This document shows positions 23,666 to 34,415 of a stretch of DNA of 64,000 nucleotides, in pieces (position 1 is the first letter of the stretch; every line of letters begins with the position of its first letter). This stretch comes from Astrocystis sublimbata. Lineage: Eukaryota; Ascomycota; Sordariomycetes; Xylariales; Xylariaceae. The translations under genes were made by a program, and so were the position numbers. The DNA lies in contig JAJNNY010000003.1 in assembly GCA_022453515.1 (NCBI GenBank), forward strand, positions 806,001-870,000. The letters run 5' to 3'. The notes beneath the pieces are model-generated. The model did not search any database and was not told where the DNA came from. It saw nothing but the letters and a program-made list of their open reading frames with translations.

Positions 23666-24558
23666 CTTGATGCGAAGTGAATTGTTGAAAGCGGTTGACA
23701 GAGAGTGGTTGCTGAGGTGAGATGAGGGGCAAGAGTAAGGTAGGTATGTAAACCAGCTGATGGAGAAGGTGGGAGGGTGGGCGAGAGTGAAGGGCGACCG
23801 CAGACCGTGCAGACTTACCTAATTGGCTGATGTATCTAGACTGCAGATGCAGAGGTCAGCGAGGTTTGTTTGCAACAGCAAACAGCGTGGTTGTAGGGTT
23901 ATTCAAGCGCCTGGGTGCTGGCGGACTTCTGGTCTTAGACATTGAACCAAACGTGGTGCGACTAGTGCATAATTCTTTAAGGGGTTATCAGCTTGAACCG
24001 TAAATAGGACAGAGGGGAATTCTTGGAACTCCTCTCATCACATATTTGAATTTCCAAGCTTTTGACAATGAACCGGGCCGTGTGGCAAACGTGGTGAGGA
24101 GGACTCCAATTTTGGATGCCAGAACCTCCAGTCTTCGAGGCTTCCATACCAACACTTCAACATTTGTATGCAATACCTACCTAAGGTACCTAACTTATAG
24201 TAGTGCCTCGTGATAAAGAATTATTTATTGTATGCCCAACTGCGTGAAACCCTCTATCTATCCCGAATCCTACACCTCCGTTTGAGTTACACCGGCAACA
24301 ACTAGGTAATCCTTGCTATCTCGTCCTACTATCTCCCCCGACTATATTCATTGCAAACCATTTTCATTTCGTGTAGTGTATGTACACATTGCTGTCAAGA
24401 TCCCCCACCGAAAGCACATTCGACTGCCACTCCTCGAAGTAACTTCGTGTATAGTTTGCAATGCTGTAATTATTTAATGTCAGAGATATCACGCTTGGCC
24501 ACGTGAAATGTAATAGATCGCATGGGCTTGTTATATGTCATGATTAAGCATTGGTCCC
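23666..24558. other. Intergenic region
   Basis: Upstream region of the BTB gene and 3' flank of the aldolase gene. TACCTA/GGTACC motifs occur at 24175-24192. No gene recognised. Confidence 0.5.
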
Positions 24559-25664
24559 CTAAGACTTGCCCAGCCTGTCTTCTTCTTCCTGCACGCTATC
24601 CACAAGGCCTTTCCAATTCGCCCACTCAGAATCACCACCGGGTATGCCACCATGTAACGGTAACCGGGTGCCATCTCTGTCTCCATACCCCCTCAAGCGA
24701 CTGATCGCCTCTTTGATCCCGATAGTACCAAATTTACCCACCAACTCTTCAATGGAACTGATTTTAAACTGCAAGCGGCGGCGCTCATCCATATCCTCAT
24801 CGCGAAGGTGGTTCGTGGTAGAGAGCTCGTAAAGCCGCACAACCGTCTTTGGGAAAAAGCCCGCGCAGCCATCGATCGCACCAGCCCCGCCCACGGCAAC
24901 CACCGGAAGCAGCTGCTGTCCGAGTCCCGTGAAGGTACGGAACTGATCATGGTTGATGTCCGGATTCAGCGCGATTTGTGCGTGCACGGAAACATCGCCG
25001 TGCGAGAGTTTGCACCCTACGATGTTGGGATGTTTCGCCAGCGTGACAAAAGTCGAGGGTGTAATCTTGACATTATTGGAGACGCCTGGATAGTGATATC
25101 TATTCAAATCCCAATTAGCAAGCCGCATGCATCAAGCAATTGTCATGAGACATGGGGGGGAAATGAATAGTCCATAAACATCACGACAAGATGAGCCCGA
25201 CTGAGTACGTACATCAAGATAGGTATCGGGCTTTGATCAGCCACGGCCGTGAACCACCTCACAATCCCCTCCTGTGTGCTCGCACCGGCAAAGTAGCCCG
25301 GCGCCAAACACATGCCCCACTGCGAGCCGGCTTCTTTCGCGCTCTTGAGCTGGTCGACCGTCTCCTCGATGTTCTGCGTCGCTGTCCCGGCGAGTATAGG
25401 GTAGTCGGTGAATCCCTCCTTCTCATACGCCTGGCGCACGGCCGAAAGTATCTCGAAACGCTCCTTGTTTGTCAAGTGAATAGCTTCGCCCGTGCTTCCG
25501 AGAATGACCAACCCGCGGATGCCAGACCGGGCTAGGTACAGGGAGTGGGCAACCTGCGTGTCAAGGTCCACCGGCGCCGCGACCGCACTGTAGTTCGTCG
25601 CATTCTTGCCGACGAAAAAGGTCGGCACGGGGACGTAGATACCCGGAGGAGGGATGGCCGCCAT
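24559..25664 (-). CDS. DapA/DHDPS-family class I aldolase
   Basis: Two exons, complement(join(24559..25099,25213..25664)), 330 residues. The intron (113 bases) is GTACGT...ATAG; the split codon is Ile in ILIYHYPGVSN, which matches the conserved family strand. The N-terminal half has the substrate carboxylate loop LVILGSTGEAIHLT. Tyr152 (IYHYPG) and Schiff-base Lys181 (NIVGCKLSHGD) are in the expected places for a pyruvate-type aldolase. In fungi, members act as L-threo-3-deoxy-hexulosonate aldolase (LGA1) in D-galacturonate breakdown or as 4-hydroxy-2-oxoglutarate aldolase-like enzymes. Fungi make lysine by the alpha-aminoadipate route, so true dihydrodipicolinate synthase activity is unlikely. 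No other galacturonate gene is adjacent, so the substrate is unresolved. Confidence 0.9.
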
Positions 25665-26446
25665 GTTGTCTTGTATAGATGTTTGTGACTATGCCTCGGG
25701 AACAATTTTCTTGGGTGAACGGAGGGGGCTATTTGACGGTCTATGAGAGAACAAAGGTCCTCAATGAAAGCTCGAGGGAGTGCAGGTAGATATGTGCACA
25801 AAATCCAATCGCTTTCATCTCTATAACGCGGGGGAAGGCACGGGAAACGTAACAATAAGGTATTCGAGAACAACCGCTCCTCGGCGTGCTCGGGATCTCG
25901 GGAGAATACAAAGCGAGGCCGATGTTGCGTCAGTCGCATGCACTACTAGTGCCCCTCTTTGCGAGATGAATCCATTTAGATGTGATACCACAGCCATGAA
26001 TCACTTGTAAATTACAATTTCTACAGCTGATGAATATTTCGGTGTTATGTGATATATTCATATGACAAGAAATACGCAGAATGTCCCTGATACAGACGAC
26101 ACGCAGTTCTGTCTCACAAACATTAACTCGAGGCTGACCCCACGGATGAAATCATAAATTAAACATGAAACATATGTAGTACACTTGAAGCTCGGCTGAC
26201 AGTAATGACACGAGGCAAGTCCAAATAATAACACATGTTCTGAATTGAGGTATGGAGTGGCCATGCAGTTGAATCTGTACAAGTGTCGCAAGACACAATT
26301 CAGACGTGTATTAATATGATGTAATTATAGACATAACTGGCCAACAGGCCTTTTCTATGTTAATAGTACCAACTTTTTTTCTATCCAAGTGCATAAATTC
26401 GTCCCTGAACCGGCTAAGGTTCCAATGTGGTCATCAATGCTTGCAT
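25665..26446. other. Intergenic region
   Basis: Promoter of the aldolase gene and 3' flank of the GH17 gene. Open frames here are short and have no domain signature. Confidence 0.5.
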
Positions 26447-27456
26447 TTAGCAAGTGAGCGAGTAACGGGGCTTGAGTGTTCCCAAATCACCGGCTCCGTA
26501 GATACCGAAGTCAGGGGAGGCAGTTCCCCACTGGGACTCTTGCAGTCCATACCAGAAGAGGTTCACCTTCTTCTGAATGAGGCTGCAGGCAATCTTCTGC
26601 CAGTAAATGCGGGCGTTGGCAGCGTTGGCGACGGCAAGGTTGTTCTTCTTGCCAGTAACAGGCCAGCCGGTCTCGGTAACCCAGACGGGCTTCTTGCCGG
26701 CAAGCTTGACGGTCTTGTCGTATCCGTCGTAGAAGCGGGTCATGGCATCGTTGACAGAGTTGGCCTTGGTGCTCTCCCAGTACGGGTACCCGTCGAAGCC
26801 GATGAAGTCGATCGCAGGAATAACAGCCTTGTTGGTTCCGTTCAAGAACGAGTCGTAGGTGTCGACGTGGCCGATGGGGACCTTAGCCAGAGCCGTGCCG
26901 GCAAGGGCTGAGCGGACCTTCTTGATGCTGCTAACCAGGTATGCCGCGTTGGTACCGACCTCGCCAGAGGCGTCGCGGTAAAGATCCTCACTACCGACGG
27001 AGATTCCGACGACCAGGTTGGTGAACTTGGAACCGTGCTTGCTGATAGCAGCCTTCAGCGCAGTAATCTCGTTGTTTATGGCCGCGGGACCACCGGAAAT
27101 CCAAAGGCCAAGAAGTAGCTTCGTGTTTGTTTCGATCGCTGCTGGGATGGCTTCGATGACACTGGACTGGGTTTGCCATTGGACTATGAAAGGTCAGTTT
27201 AAACGGTATTCCCCCATCGCGTGAGCGTAAGGGACTTACTCATGGAATACAGACGAGCGCTGGTCCAGCCACTGGTACCAGGGAGTGACTTGGCGCGGTT
27301 GAATTCGTATTTGAAGTCCGCTTGCTTCTTAGGCGCTTGGTTCAGGAAGAAGGCACCGTAGTTGAAGCCTTTGATGCCGGTGTTGGCAGCAGTGGCAGCA
27401 GCATCGACAATGCCGACAGAAGCCGCCAAGGCTAGAATGGCGGAAGAGAAACGCAT
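26447..27456 (-). CDS. Secreted GH17 glucan beta-1,3-glucosidase/glucanosyltransferase (Bgl2-like)
   Basis: Two exons, complement(join(26447..27183,27240..27456)), 317 residues. The intron is GTAAGT...ATAG, 56 bases. Signal peptide MRFSSAILALAASVGIVDA is followed by KGFNYGAFF, the usual start of the GH17 barrel. Predicted catalytic residues are Glu138 in GISVGSED (acid/base) and Glu243 in VWVTETGWP (nucleophile). C-terminal FWYGLQESQWG and PDFGIYG match the family's end. There is no GPI tail, so it is soluble or wall-bound. Family members remodel beta-1,3-glucan in the cell wall. A TATA-like element lies about 90 bases upstream. Confidence 0.94.
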
Positions 27457-28251
27457 GGTGAAGTATGTACTGGGTTAAACGAGAGAATCCAGGAACGAGT
27501 GCAGATCTGACTGGGAGCAAAGTCAAGAGAAACGACTCTATCTCTATATAAAGGAATGGTGAGAAGTGGGCATATCAGAAAAAGGATCAGCATTTCTACA
27601 TACAATCGGGCATCATTCGAGATCGAGTCAGGGATCTCAGCATCGTCATCACCCCAGCGTGCCCAGGACAAAGCAGGGACGGATTGAACGGGTGGTGGGT
27701 CGATTTGACCCAAAGATCGTTCTCAATGGTAGACTCGATGCCACCGAAAATCTCGTATCGGCGACCCGCAGGCGCTATCTCAGCCTCAAAACCCACATAA
27801 TGTCGCCGTTGCGACGCGCGTATGGTGGAGAGGACATCTTAGCCGAATTAGCATGTCATGGTCTAGCTTCTTAGTGGGCAAGGTGGACATAAGACAACCC
27901 CAATCGGGAGAACCCCTTGGCCCCCTTTTCGTCGTTCGTATTGAAGGCGACGTTGCAATCCATCGGTAATCAAGACGGTAGCGAGTTGGGGAACCGGGGG
28001 ATTGGTCCAGCTGGCGTCTACCTAGTTCCGATCCATTGCACCCATGTTTAAGAAGTAAGGGTTCGGTTTCCAGTGCATACAAACGTTGAAGTGTTGCTAT
28101 CCCTTTAATTTACCCTTAAACATCAGTTTGTACCGAGTCCCAAAGCGCGATCATTAGGCCTTGGATGAAACAATAATCATAAAGAATATCAAATTTCAGA
28201 CCTCATACTGGTAATGCTAAGGTTATGATACGAGTATGTGTCGTTGTATAT
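27457..28251. other. Intergenic region up to the retrotransposon
   Basis: Upstream region of the GH17 gene and then unique-looking sequence up to the 5' target-site copy at 28252. Dinucleotide TG is frequent here (at least six in 28201-28250), in contrast to the element that follows. No gene. Confidence 0.5.
27541..27554 (-). promoter_or_regulatory. TATA-like element of the GH17 gene
   Basis: On the minus strand CCTTTATATAGAGA lies about 85-98 bases upstream of the start codon at 27456. Confidence 0.4.
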
Positions 28252-28265
28252 ATAGTGCCTCGAGC
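28252..28265. repeat. Target-site duplication, 5' copy
   Basis: ATAGTGCCTCGAGC, 14 bases, identical to 34402-34415. The two copies exactly flank the LINE-type element, with nothing else shared beyond them. Confidence 0.85.
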
Positions 28266-28413
28266 AACCTTCCCCTCTACACCTTTTTCAGTTCTTGGAA
28301 AAGGCCCACTTTTTCCCTGGTTAGGAAATATCTCGAGCAATTCCTGGCTTTACGCCTGCCACCGACGGGCTTCTGCCCAATACGACGACCTCGCGCGCCC
28401 TGACGCTGTTAGG

Positions 28414-30267
28414 ATGTCCACCGCTAATACTATAGGAGGGCCTCCAGGCCATCCTAACAACGCCCACGGTCTATAACCTACGGCAATATCGCTCTCAGGT
28501 ACCCCCAAGTTCGAGGGGTCCCGATCCATCCTCGCCTTGTTCAAGGAACGAGACAAAGACCTCCTCGCCTATAGAGAGGTCATATCGGCCACCACGCTAG
28601 CCGTCGACTTAGCACTATCGGTACCCGCCTTCATAGGCCCCGCGCACCTACGGTGGGCTAAGAAGGTAGTCGACGCAATCTCTACGTCCCTACTCGAGCT
28701 TGCCAAAGGAGGCACTTCGGCTGGGAAACGCCCTACCTCTCCCTCCTCTCCTCCCTCGGCTTCCCCGGCTAAAAAAGTAAACATTACGCCCCCCCAACCT
28801 GTACGGGCTGTAGCCAATAACGCGCCACTCCCCACCCAAAGAGTGGGGAACGATAATAATACTACGTAAGCCGCGGCACGCGATAATACCCCTGCCGCGC
28901 AGAAATCCCGCTCTCGGTTACGCTTAAGGAGTAGAGCCAGAACGGGCCCTACAAACGAACCTAGCCCCGGCAAGGGCCTCACCCTATCCTCTGATGATTC
29001 CGATCGGACTATAGTGGAAGGGAAGCCCTGTAGAAAAAAGAAGAAAAGGATCGGACTCGGGCCTCGAGTCCTCCTCCGCATTAACGAGGGGTCCCCCCTT
29101 AGGAACGTATCTCCCACGGACCTCCGCGTCTCCCTCTACGATCTGCTGGGCCTAACCCTGGCCTCCTTCCCCACCGCTATCCCTATCGCTACCGGGTGGT
29201 CGATTCGGTGCAAGGACCAGGAGGCAGTAGCCACGTTACTTAAGGCAGCCGATAGGCTAGCGCCACATAGGGTTACTCCCGAGGCGGATAAGGAATGGTC
29301 GACATACGTAGTATCAGGTATCCCGAACTTCACCCTCCCGGAAGGACGCATAATCATTAACCTTCTTACAGAAGAGGTCTACGCCCGGACTGGATAACAG
29401 CCAAACAGGATTACATAATCTAAACATAACTCCTTAGACTGGGTCGTTTCGCTGCCTAAACCGGTAAAGAGAAACTTTATATTATTCGGCTCTAGGCCCT
29501 TAAGACCCCTTGTACGCACTACTTCTATCACATAATACGATAACTGCTGGGAATTCCACGACCCCCGCGGCTATAGAAAGAAGCGAATTTGCGTTATATG
29601 CGGCAAGAACCACATCCCAGGAGCCTGTTTTGGCCCAGAGAGATGCGTAAACTACCATAGCCCACACCCGGCCTCCTCCACGGCCTGCCTCGCCCGCCCA
29701 ACCATTAAGGGAGGGAGGGTCGTACGCTTGGCGAAGTCGCAACTCCAAGCTCTCCGACTACTAGGCGATAGGGCCTACAGAGCAAACAAAGACGCTGCTA
29801 GCGCGGCGGCCAACAGGAAGGAAACCCCAGTTCCAGTACCCGTACTGGTTACAACGCGACCCATTTCGGTATCGATCGAAAATGATACGGATATAGGCGA
29901 TAACAACGAGGAGGCAGAGAGGTCCAGGACCCCGGATCCCTCTACCCCTCCCTCTCGAGTCGCCCCCCCGTCGAGACAGCGAAATATTTACAGTGCTCAG
30001 AAACGCGCCGGCTCAGCCTCCCTAGGGGAGGGAACCCACCCCTCTTTATTTAAAGACCTCCCACCAACGGCCACCATCCCGGAGGCGCGCAAAGCACACT
30101 TCAGCGCCAGCCAACCCCCGCAACCCACCAAAGGCCCCTGGCTCCGCTCCAGCCTCATCCCCGGCACTTTCCCGGCCTCTCAGCCGATACTAGGAAACCG
30201 AAGAAAGGACTCCTCACCGTCCCCTGCGGCCAGCAGCTCTAACCACCCTCATGAATCCACCTCCTAG
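28414..30267 (+). pseudogene. LINE ORF1, gag-like with CCHC knuckles, interrupted by stops
   Basis: One frame from the ATG at 28414 to TAG at 30265-30267, 618 codons. It is open in blocks 28537-28869, 29014-29397 and 29728-30267, broken by TAA (for example 28867) and TAG. The N-terminal part is helical and charged (KERDKDLLAYREV). The middle has a Lys-rich stretch (RKKKKRIGLG) and a gag-like fold (KDQEAVATLLKAADRL). At about 29544-29660 there are Cys-rich knuckles (DNCWEFHDPRG, ICVICGKNHIPGACFGPERC), with a Tyr where a Cys is expected. The C-terminus is Pro/Ser-rich. Its last 17 bases overlap the start of ORF2. Confidence 0.85.
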
Positions 30268-33200
30268 ACCTCTTAAGGCCCGCAGACGCGGAGCCAGGCC
30301 TAAAGCCTTCACAGTAATTCAAACGAATGTACAGCGGTCGGCGCCCACCCACGAAATACTAGTCACCACCGCTAACGAACTACAGGCGGACATCATCTTA
30401 ATACAAAAGCCCTAGACAAGGTCCACAGGCACTAGAAACATGTACAAAAGACACCCTTTTTACCAATGCTTCGCCCCTAGAGGCAATTAAAGCGAAAACC
30501 CACCAGGAGTTATAACGTATATACATAACAAATAGAAAACCGCGACTTACTCCCCAGCCGACACCACGCACCCTAACATTATATGCGTATAGGTACACGG
30601 CCTTACAGTCTACAACATATACCGTCCCCCAAGGTACGCGACAGAAGACCCCATTATCTCTATTTTAAAGACCCTCCCCAGCCCAGAGAACACACTGGTC
30701 GCGGGAGATTTTAATGCCACCCATTGGTCATAGGCCCCAAGCGTCAACAATTCCCACAACATAGCTCTAAGGGACCGTATAGCGAACTATACCACAGAAA
30801 GAGGCCTCATCCAACATATAGTAGGCACCCCCACACACGATACAGGGTCGGTACTAGACCTGGTCATAAGCAACACCTTCGGCACGGCCGCGTGGGTGGA
30901 CAACAACCTATACTCCGGGTCGGATCACTCCACGATACGCACAGTCATCCCCTTCCAAAACCCCCCGCCACCTCCCCCCTCTAGGAATATTCGCACAAAC
31001 AATATATACCTATAGGTCAATATAGTAAAACAACTAGCCAACGGAATCAAGGTCCCTAGCCGACTCTTTACAACCAGGGCCATTAAAACCCTAGCAGAGT
31101 CCATTACCACCGTACTATCGGATGCCTTCAACACTATAGCTAGACCTAGCGGCAAAGGACACCACAATACCCCTTGGTAGGACCCTAAAGTGGCTTCCCT
31201 ACGCACAAAACTCGCACGGGACAGGTACTATAGTACAGACACCCGCAAACAACGCCAAGAACTACAACGACTCGCCAGGTCATCTAAACGGAATTATTAA
31301 CGGGATAAGATCCAGAATACGGACAACACCACAAAACTGTTCGCCATTGCCAAATAGAGGACCCCGTCGGACAGGCTGGGAGCTCCCCCACTCAGGCATA
31401 ACGGCAGGGTGTATATCGACCCGAAAGAAAAGACAGATATCTTGGCAGCCAACATCCTAGCAGCCCGTACAGCAGGAGATAACGTCCAGGACCCCTTTAG
31501 AGGCACCAGGGAACCTCCCCCCGGGTATTAGCAGAAATTCTACATACAAATAACAGTATCTAAACACAAAGCATACGAGTCCTATTATAAAGTTAAACCT
31601 ACAGCACCAGGGGCTAACAAGATTGGGGTCACGCTACTCAAATAGGTATAGCACACCATAGGGAAAGCAATCACCTGCCTATATAAGGCATGCTTAAAGT
31701 TGGGACATCACCCGGCACCTTTTAAAAATACTAAAATCATTTTCCTCCTAAAACCAAACAAGCCAAACTATACTATCCTTAAAACATAGCGCCCTATCTC
31801 CCTCTTGTCATATATAGGCAAAGGCCTAGAAAGGCTCCTAACTAAAAGGATATCGCACGCGGCCATCGCCAACGGGGTCCTCCCCCGCCAACAGTTCGGC
31901 ACGCTCCAGAACCGCGCGGCCCTGGACCTAGTCTCTACGCTAGTCCATAATATTAAGCAGAACATCGCCACCCGGGGCCACGTCTCATCTATTCTCACTA
32001 TAAATATAGCGGGTATATTTAATACTATTTTTAAACAACGCCTCACCCTCCGACTCCTATAATAAGGATAGGATCACAGGATCGCCAAATGGGCTCAGTC
32101 GTTTATAACTAGACGGACAGCCGCCCTCAGGCTAGATTTATCCACCTTCCCCCCGCGATCACTGGAGTATGGCCTCCCACAGGGGTCGCCAATCTCCCCT
32201 ATTCTATTTATACTTTTCCTCTCACCATTACTCAAGCTAAGAATCCCTAGGGACTCCTTCGGCTACACAGATAACGTAGCACTAGTAGAGCATAGCCCCA
32301 ACTCTAGAAATAACACACTCATCCTGACCCTTCGTACCAGCTGGGCTATAGACTAGGGACAAAAGAATACCATCTCCTTTAAACCAAATAAATACGAGTT
32401 ACTACACGTCAGCAAAAAAAACATAGAAATAAAGGACCCGGTATTAGTAGCTAATACAGCTATTAGCCCCTCCCCTACCCCAATCCGTTAGCTAAAGGTA
32501 CACATTAACAAACGGCTCAGATTCAAACACCACATAGATACGTAGGCTAAGCGCGCAGCCCGAGTCAGAAGTTTCCTCCGAACCTTAGGCAACACAAAAA
32601 GGGGCGCCCCCCCACGCACCCTCTCAGCGGTAGCAAAAGCTATTATAGTACCTATCGCTACCTACAGGAGCACAGTATAATACCCGGGCCCGGACAGACA
32701 TTCTTATAGAAATAGGAACAGGCTAGTTACCTTAGGGGTATCCGGCCTAGTAAACAAGGTACACTCGGCACTAGGGCGGGCGGCCCGAGCAGTAGTACCT
32801 ATCTAGCGCACGTTTCCATTCTCCGCGGCACTCTACAAAGCAGGCCTCCCGGCCGGCAAGCCTTGCCTCGACTATATTAAACTTTTAACCTCCGCAAAAA
32901 TAGCTAAGCTTAACCGCCTACACCCACTTGCCATTCGAATAAGTAACCCTATTATTAAGCGCAGAACTATACTTTAAAAGATCAGCTCGTTAGTACCCAA
33001 TATCGACCGACCCTTTCTATACCCCCCCCTCCCACCCTAGGAGGGCCTACGCCCAACGGGAAAATCTAAGCAAGCAGCCAGGCATAAAACGTAGGCTCGA
33101 AATATCCTCGCCCGATAACGCGCAAACGAAGCTATATACCTAGTATATAGTAACGGTTTTAAAAATATCTCGGTAGTATAGGGTTACGTGATTTACTTAG

Positions 33201-34021
33201 GAGGCACCATCGTATATCAAGCCTCCGATTAGCTAGACAGGGAAAAGGTTTTCGATACAGAATATATAAGAGCACTCGAAGCGCTTAAGTGGTTCGCTAA
33301 TAGGTATAGGAGGGGTAACTCCTAGCTTCACCTCTGCCTGGATAATACAGGCGTCCTTACCAGCCTATTTAATACAACACTAGCAAGCTTAGAACACAGA
33401 TTCTTAGAGTTCTACAAAATAGCGGCCCCTCTACGGGACTACGTCTACTTACATTAGTCGCCCAAACATATAAATATCCTAAGTAATAAAGCGGCTAACC
33501 GGTTCGCCGGCAAACGCTCCTTTAAGCCAGTGCTTACCGACCACCCGGCCCATATAGCCAAGCCGTTATATACTTACATACAAGCAATAGCCAAATTAGA
33601 GTCCCGAGAGCTTGCGGATATATAGTAGTACACTAACTGCCCTACGGCATACAAGGAATAGAAGCTCCCCTAGCCACAAGGACTAAGGGACCTACCGGAA
33701 TTAGACCTCCCAAGGGAGGGACTACGTAAATTATTAGCCGAAAGAAGTAGCCACGGGGATTTCTTTACATATCATAAAAAATTTAACCACCCCCCCGATA
33801 AAATTCGACTCTATAATTACAGAAAGGAAATCGATTAGGGACATATTTTCGAATGCCTAGACTAACGCGGCATAATCCCTAGAACAATCCCCCAAAGAAA
33901 CAGCAAGAGAGTTTTACTCGGCGAAAAGGCAGCTAAGGAGTTTCAAGGGTACTAGAAACGGAGGGCTCTATAGGCAGAAGGTAGGAATACCGACTAGTAA
34001 GGGGCAACCCCGAACGGTTAA
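30251..34021 (+). pseudogene. LINE ORF2: endonuclease, reverse transcriptase, RNase H, interrupted by about 40 stops
   Basis: One frame from the ATG at 30251 to TAA at 33998 or 34019, about 1,250 codons, with no net frameshift. I checked the frame at 30251, 31805, 33122 and 33902. Domains in order: APE-type endonuclease (TVIQTNVQRS, AGDFNATHW near 30706, DLVISN, GSDHST near 30919); reverse transcriptase (RPISLLSYIGKGLERL, QFGTLQNRAALD, GLPQGSPISPILF, and GYTDNVAL near 32262 at the YxDD position); RNase H (VYSNGFKNIS near 33143, EALKWFANRY, LCLDNTG); and a C-terminal region with RSSHGDFFTYHKKFNH. About 40 in-frame stops are TAG or TAA, most at Trp positions. The second Asp of the RT box and at least one other acidic residue read Asn, so no activity is expected. 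Confidence 0.88.
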
Positions 34022-34379
34022 AAATAGAACCCCACCAGACGCACCCCTAGGACCGGTTATTAAAAAGGCGTAAGCCCTACCGAAAGCTTCAAAAGGCACT
34101 AGGGGGTGGTACCCCCATACTACAGTACTAACAGAACGATTAGCTACGCTTAGCAAGGAGAACCCTAAAGCTACAGACACAACGGGCAATACCTGTCTAA
34201 AAATACAATTTTCTTTAGTCATTTCCTTTGTTCAACAGTAGCAGGCTCTACCGCCGTCTTTCCTAACATAAGCCCAGGAGGGCCACGTAAGGGGCCTAGC
34301 CCGGTTGGCTGCGCAGGCTCTTACAGCCATAATCGCACTGTAAATTAAGCTAGTCACCCCTAAGTTAGACGTTAATAAC

Positions 34380-34400
34380 ACTACTACTACTACTACTACT
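34380..34400 (+). repeat. (ACT)7 tail of the LINE
   Basis: Seven perfect ACT triplets end the element one base before the 3' target-site copy. Simple-repeat tails in place of poly(A) are known in I/Tad-type elements. Confidence 0.8.
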
Positions 34401-34401
34401 A

Positions 34402-34415
34402 ATAGTGCCTCGAGC
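34402..34415. repeat. Target-site duplication, 3' copy
   Basis: Exact 14-base match to 28252-28265, directly after the (ACT)7 tail. Confidence 0.85.

Larger units (their letters stand above)
28266..34401 (+). mobile_element. Complete LINE-type (Tad/I-like) non-LTR retrotransposon, RIP-mutated
   Basis: A 6.1-kb element with a 5' leader, ORF1 (gag-like, CCHC knuckles), ORF2 (APE-type endonuclease, reverse transcriptase, RNase H), a 3' UTR and a terminal (ACT)7 tail. It is bounded by a perfect 14-bp target-site duplication, the signature of target-primed reverse transcription. Both ORFs keep one reading frame from end to end but hold dozens of TAG/TAA codons, mostly where Trp is expected. In 33361-33960 I counted by hand 38 CA, 4 TG and 65 TA dinucleotides. 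So the changes are TG to TA on this strand (CA to TA on the other), the RIP dinucleotide context, with the complementary class nearly absent. Catalytic Asp residues have become Asn. The copy is dead at the protein level. Confidence 0.93.

Noticed and set aside
30251..34021. TAG recoded as Trp in a living LINE
   Set aside because: Reading TAG as Trp does make a continuous protein, but TAA also occurs at Trp positions, catalytic Asp residues are Asn, and Cys residues are Tyr. All follow from TG-to-TA mutation, so RIP explains the pattern.
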